Source: Cryphonectria parasitica EP155 (lineage: Eukaryota > Ascomycota > Sordariomycetes > Diaporthales > Cryphonectriaceae). Taken from it: a stretch of 64,000 nt of DNA. The stretch spans positions 1,229,731 to 1,293,730 of the forward strand of contig NW_024468918.1 of the NCBI RefSeq assembly GCF_011745365.1, given 5' to 3'. A program made the translations under genes and the position numbers. Under the pieces are notes generated by a model, which was not told the DNA's origin, did not search any database, and was given only the letters and a program-made list of their open reading frames with translations. The first letter of the stretch is position 1. Every line of letters begins with the position of its first letter. Of the stretch, positions 59,657 through 64,000 are shown piece after piece.

Positions 59657-59977
59657 TGAACCAGAACTAGGGCGCCGTCGCCCTCGAAAGAAAAAGGGAC
59701 AAACAGCTGCCGAAGCAATGGGCAAGGGCTCATGCAACCCAAGCGTGCCTGTACAGATGAGGACAGCAAACTAAGGCCACACGGGCACAAGAACAGGGTG
59801 AAAAACCTGTCTTAGACCTGTCCAAGGGGTTCAAAAATTGAAAAGAAGAGAAAAGGATGCTTGATTGTTGCTTATAGCTAAAGAATTTGAAAAGTGGGTG
59901 GTATCCTTTATATGTATGAGGACCCTTGACCCACTGTACTCCATGTCCCACGGACTACCACCCTGGCCACCACAACA
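59657..59977 (-). repeat. 5' LTR of young family B element
   Basis: 321 bp, identical by eye to 56017-56337. Confidence 0.92.
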
Positions 59978-60950
59978 GCATACTATTAAAAGATTGCAAT
60001 TAAAAGTCAAATACAGAGTCTAATACGAAAATCTTAATTGAATATTAAAAATCTTATACTTATTTATAATCATATTCGGAAAATAAGCTACTTATACAAT
60101 GCTAAGATCTCTTATAAATAGAAAAATTCATATCTAATTACTCAGATTCTAAACAAATATACTTATAAGCTTAAGATTACAAATAGAGTTCTGCTAAAAA
60201 GCATATATTTAGCTATTAATCTCAAAAAGTTCGTATAGAATATGAATAGCATTTGGAAATCTGAGATGCTTATGCTCTGAGAAGAAGATATCAAGCTTCA
60301 ATCTAGCTAATCATTAGCAGAAAAGCTAGATTCAATAAGAGCTTCCTAGCAAGGAGAACTAGATAATAATATTCTCGAAGTTCAGAAAGCAGATTCAAGC
60401 AATAATGCTATATTCTGGATTCCAAATATCATTAAGTATAATTCTATGCTTAGCTAAACTAATTCTGATTCAGAGACTATTAATCTAGCAACTGAAGCAG
60501 ATAATAATGCTGAGAATAGAAATAGAGTTAGTAATGATAAATATTTCATATAAGCAGTAGAAAAGGAGAAGCAAGAATAGAAGAAAGCAAATAAAAGTAA
60601 GATATTTATACTAATTTCAACTAAATCAGCATTTCTAGCTTATAAAAGAAGTTAATTTCTTTCTATTCATATTTTCTTTTTATTTGCAAAATATATTTTC
60701 TTTTCATCTTTTCTATTCTATCTCGTATATTTTGCTGAGAAAGAAGGAATGAAGTATCATCTGCTACTACTTGCTACAGAATACTGTAAACTCATCTAAA
60801 AAATTTCAAAGTATTCAGCACAAAGCATATTAATCAGCTCTAAAGCTATTTTCATTATTCAAAAATTGCAGTATATTGGAATGCAATATATAAAAAATGC
60901 AGAGTGCTGAAGAAATACTACAATCTATGAAAACCTCTTACTTTTATATA

Positions 60951-61557
60951 TTATCCTTATTACTGGAATATCTATAAATATTATTCAATAGCTTTCTTCT
61001 TATTCTATTTAGATCTATATTATTTATATTATCTGCTGAAGAATTATTATTAAAAACAGAGAAAGAATCTTGAAACTGAACAAACTTAGCTCGTTTCTCA
61101 ATATGAGATCCTACTATAGCTTTACTCTTGCTTTTATCCTTGCTGCAAGATATAGATTGTAAAGCTGCCTGCTCAGATCCAGATACTCTCTTCTTAGAAG
61201 CAGAAAAAGCAGTACTCTTCTTGCTAATCTATACAGATAAAGTTAGCAGTAATCTTCTTAAGCATTGCAATTATAATTAGTTATAAAACTTATAATATCC
61301 TATAAATATTATTTCTTTAGTATAAGAAGAATCTATTTAATCTGATTATATATAATACTTTTATTCTGCATAAGCTTATATTAAGCTTTAACAATATGCT
61401 TAATATTAGCATTAGAGTTGATTTAAGAATCTATCTTAATTACATATCAAGAGCTAAATTGATAAAACAAATACTAATACTGCAAGAAGAACAATAATTA
61501 GTATATACTTAAATCTAATTAAGAATATCAGAATAGAAATCTTACTTGTATACTGCA
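60951..61557. other. AT-rich, unassigned
   Basis: Probably RIP-decayed retroelement tail or subtelomeric DNA. No motif is recognised. Confidence 0.4.
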
Positions 61558-62234
61558 CTATCCTAAAGTCAAAGTGTCCTCAAGGTAGAGGACAGTTTTT
61601 TTGAGTGGGAGAATTTTCGGCGCTAGCAAATGCAGGGGATAGCGGATCGTTTTTTTTTCTGCAAACTGTCCTCAACTCAAATTTTAAGCTTTCTGTCTCA
61701 TTTCAATTTGAAGTCTGATCGCCTCTCTTAAAACTCTATCATTTCTGAATTTCAAGTTCTCATCATCTTTCTTTCTATTTCAATTGCAGGATTTGTATTT
61801 CTAGGGTAAAGAATTGAGGTGATCAGACTTGCATTTTTATCCGCATTAAAAACAACTAATTGCCTTGCTTTATTTCTAGGGCATATCTCTGTTGTAATGG
61901 CTAGGGTGGTAGTTTGTGAGATGTGGAGTACAGTGGGTTAAGAGTCTTCATATATATAAAGAATATCACTTACTTTTCAAATTCTTTAGCTATAAGCAAT
62001 AATAAAGCATCCTTTCTCTTCTTTTCAATTTTGAACCCTTTGAACAGATTTAAGACAGGTTTTTCACTCTATTCTTGTGCTCATGTGGCCTTAGTTTGCT
62101 GTCCTCATCTGCACAGGCACGCTTGAGTTGCACAAGCCCTTGCTCATTGCTTCAGCAGCTGTTTGTTTCTTTTTCTTTCGAGGGCGATAGCGCCCTAGTT
62201 CTGGTTCACTCCTAACCCGCAATTCTGATCAGAA
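61558..62234 (+). repeat. Subtelomeric ~330-bp repeat, copy C, split by a solo family B LTR
   Basis: Copy C runs from 61558 (hairpin TGTCCTC/GAGGACA at 61575-61594, then seven T) to 61889. After the LTR, its tail resumes as CTCCTAACCCGCAATTCTGATCAGAA, matching the end of copy E. Confidence 0.8.
61890..62208 (+). mobile_element. Solo family B LTR
   Basis: 319 bp from TGTTGTAATGGC to CTGGTTCA, homologous to the 321-bp LTR, with moderate C-to-T/G-to-A change. Repeat copy C sequence lies on both sides, so it is solo rather than the 3' LTR of the old element. Confidence 0.75.
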
Positions 62235-62933
62235 CCTATCCTAAAGTCAAAGTGTTCTCAAGGTAGAGGATAGTTTTTTTGAGTGAGAAATTTTTTAACG
62301 CTAGCAAAAACAGGGATAAGAGGATTGTTTTTTTCTTCTGTAAACTGTCCTCAACTCAATTTTTAAGCTTTCTATCTCATTTCAATTTGAAGTCTGATTG
62401 CTTCTCTTAAAACTCTATTATTTCTGAATTTCAAGTTCTTATTATCTTTCTTTCTATTTCAATTGCAGGATTTGTATTTCTAGAGTAAAGAATTGAAGTA
62501 ATCAGACTCGCATTTTTACTTGCATTAAAAACAACTAATTGCCTTGCTTTATTTCTAGAGCATACCCCTATTCTAAAATCAAAGTATTCTCAAGATAGAA
62601 AACAGTTTTTTTGGGTGGAAGAATTTTCGGCGCTAGCAAATGCAGGAAGTAGCGGATCGTTTTCTTTTCTGCAAACTGTTCTTAACTCAAATTTTAAGCT
62701 TTCTATCTCATTTCAATTTGAAATCTGATTGCTTCCCTTAAAACTCTATTATTTCTGAATTTCAAGTTCTTATTATCTCTCTTTCTATTTTAATTACAGA
62801 ATTTGCATTTCTAGAGTAAAGATTGAAGAGATTAAATCTGCATTTCTATTCGTATTGAAAACAATCAATTATCTAGCATTATTTTTAGAGCTTATTCCAA
62901 TCCGCATCCCTAACTTGCTATTCTAATCAGAAC
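62235..62933 (+). repeat. Subtelomeric ~330-bp repeat, copies D and E in tandem
   Basis: Copy D spans 62235-62566 and copy E 62567-62933. Both keep the T run and the pyrimidine tract but have RIP-like changes in the hairpin (D GAGGATA, E TATTCTC/GAAAACA). Confidence 0.8.
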
Positions 62934-63856
62934 TCAGCTATAGCTAATTCTATCTATTCTTTGTTTTTCTATTCTTTATTACATATTATAATATATAGAG
63001 AATGCTAGTTTAGCATTGTAGCTAATGAGATAGCAGTATATCTAGCTTCAGCATACTATAGAATGCTTAGAAAAGAGCAATAAGCTATTGCAAGCTGCAT
63101 TCAGAGCCTGCTTAGCATTTATTGCATTCAACAAAATCTGCAGCATTTCCAGTTTTCTAATCTAGCAAGCATCGCTATTCTGCTGCTTAGCAATATTCAA
63201 ACTAATAGCCTTGCCTATTGAGAATGCTCTTTTATTACTAAGCAGGCTTATAAGATGCAAAACTATTACTGCTTCTTGCATAAGTAAGTAAATCCCTGTA
63301 CAGATAGCTGCTTATCTGCTCAGAAAATAGCCTTTCCTATCCCATAGCAAATGCAGATATGCTGCTAAAAGCTCTTTCCGAGCTAGCAAGCTAGCAGATA
63401 GTTTGAGATCCAACGCTAGAGCAGGCTTAAGAACAGCTAGCTTAGCATTCCAGAGAACCCAAGATAGCTAATTACAGTATTCTTTCGCCAGATACAGAAG
63501 CAGCTAGCTAACCCAATAGATCGGATTATTCAGAAAGGAAACAACTAGCTGGAGCTCAATCTCTAGCTCCGAAGAGTAGGCTGAGCAACTCATCTGCAGA
63601 AGCTAGATCTAATCAGAACCAAGAAGCTGGTTTCGCTGATCCGGGACAACGAGCTGATCCTGCAGGCCTTCTAGCAGAGCTTTCAGCGCAATGCTCAGCA
63701 AGCTCGCTATACTGCAGTTGTATCTGTTATTAGCTATTCTGTTCTCTTTGAAATCAATTGGAAGAATAAGCATATTAAGCTTAGATAGCTATTCAATAGC
63801 TAACTCAAGAGCAGTTCATAGCAGCAATATACAGAGGTCTAGCGCTGCATTCTAAG
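62934..63856. other. Telomere-proximal subtelomere, no gene recognised
   Basis: AT-rich up to ~63300, then less so. A frame through ~63475-63720 gives protein-like runs (FFRQIQKQLANPIDRIIQKG; RTKKLVSLIRDNELILQAF) broken by TAG and TGA codons. It may be a decayed telomere-linked gene. I could not identify it, and no helicase motif was seen. Confidence 0.45.
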
Positions 63857-64000
63857 CTAGGGTTAGGGCTAGGGCTAGGGTTAGGGCTAGGGTTAGGGCT
63901 AGGGTTAGGGCTAGGGTTAGGGCTAGGGTTAGGGCTAGGGTTAGGGCTAGGGCTAGGGTTAGGGCTAGGGTTAGGGCTAGGGTTAGGGCTAGGGTTAGGG
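63857..64000 (+). repeat. Telomeric repeat array, alternating CTAGGG/TTAGGG
   Basis: Exactly 24 hexamers to the window end: 13 CTAGGG and 11 TTAGGG. They alternate strictly except for two CTAGGG doublets (hexamers 3-4 and 16-17). The G-rich strand runs 5'->3' toward the end, the correct orientation for a right telomere. Confidence 0.92.

Larger units (their letters stand above)
56017..59977 (-). mobile_element. Young, pol-less family B LTR retrotransposon
   Basis: The 321-bp LTRs 56017-56337 and 59657-59977 are identical by eye, with TG..CA ends and a 4-bp target duplication GCAT (56013-56016, 59978-59981). Reading the - strand, a putative primer-binding site TGGTGCGGTGAG starts one base after the 5' LTR, and a polypurine tract GGGGGAGGA precedes the 3' LTR. 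The ~3.3-kb interior has normal GC and long ORFs (59479-58097, 58095-57574, 57596-57276, 57078-56863) but no protease, RT, RNase H or integrase motif. It is therefore structurally complete but non-autonomous, presumably mobilised by a pol-bearing relative. There is no RIP, unlike everything around it. Confidence 0.9.
48757..60950 (+). mobile_element. Family B autonomous LTR retrotransposon, RIP-decayed, split by a young relative
   Basis: The 5' LTR is 48757-49074 (TGTTGTGGTGG to CTGATTCA). The next bases and ~1 kb of gag-region sequence align with the - strand of the young copy at 56017-59977, differing almost only by C-to-T and G-to-A. Retropepsin near 52500-52560 reads ILDTDIEISLI (DTG changed to DTD). 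RT near 53750-54060 has FLNNIPV (DD changed to NN, 54045-54050). More pol extends to ~55950. The young element interrupts at 56017-59977. Beyond it the element resumes (60500-60630 IFILISTKSAF) and stays alignable to about 60950. No 3' LTR is clearly attached. Many in-frame stops. Confidence 0.8.

Noticed and set aside
59730..59951. 73-codon ORF in the young LTRs
   Set aside because: Present identically in both LTRs and RIP-altered in old LTRs; overlaps LTR regulatory sequence, so taken as chance.
61890..62208. Treating this LTR as the 3' LTR of the old family B element
   Set aside because: It is embedded within subtelomeric repeat copy C, whose head and tail lie on either side, so it is a separate solo LTR.
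63475..63720. Possible telomere-linked RecQ-type helicase remnant
   Set aside because: Protein-like runs exist but no helicase motif could be read and stops interrupt; left unassigned.

Overview
The window is the right-hand end of a chromosome from a filamentous ascomycete (Pezizomycotina). The evidence is short 5'-GT..AG-3' introns of about 55-130 bp, fungal-type polyketide synthases, a Zn2Cys6 regulator, an NLR-type NACHT/ankyrin gene, heavy C-to-T/G-to-A decay of retroelements (RIP-like), and a G-rich telomeric array on the last 144 bases. No tRNA, rRNA or CRISPR array was recognised. All exon models are read by eye from splice signals and protein-family fit.

Layout. (1) 1-14815, normal GC: a secondary-metabolism block with the 3' end of a highly reducing PKS (ER-KR-ACP), a CYP7/8-like P450, a short-chain dehydrogenase with a 1-nt frameshift, an AflR-like Zn2Cys6 regulator, and two further P450s that diverge from a shared promoter. 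(2) 16262-23377: a NACHT-ankyrin NLR with almost identical ankyrin repeats, an LTR fragment, a P450 relic and an intact hemerythrin-domain gene. (3) 24768-32705: a ruined non-reducing PKS (KS, MAT stub, PT, ACP, C-methyltransferase, reductive release domain) beside an apparently intact FAD monooxygenase of the TropB/SorC/AzaH type. (4) 33177-35950: a truncated SDR, a 221-bp duplication and an orphan coiled-coil protein. (5) 36299-62933: an AT-rich block of nested LTR retrotransposons bounded on both sides by copies of a ~330-bp subtelomeric repeat. (6) 62934-63856: gene-free subtelomere. (7) 63857-64000: telomere of alternating CTAGGG and TTAGGG hexamers.

How it fits together. HR-PKS plus NR-PKS with a reductive release domain plus a dearomatising FMO is the gene logic of sorbicillinoid, azaphilone and asperfuranone pathways: the HR-PKS makes a starter, the NR-PKS extends, methylates and releases an aromatic aldehyde, and the FMO dearomatises it. 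Here the NR-PKS cannot work: its KS nucleophile is Phe, most of MAT is missing, and there are three in-frame TAG codons and several frameshifts. The pathway therefore looks collapsed, leaving orphan tailoring genes and a regulator, unless the left-hand genes form a separate cluster around the HR-PKS.

The retroelement block has a readable history: a Ty3-type family A element (36926 onward) was hit by a second family A copy (39464-46878, TSD AGCTT). The older element was then hit by family B (from 48757), and family B was hit by a young, pol-less family B copy (56017-59977, TSD GCAT) whose two LTRs are identical by eye and free of RIP.
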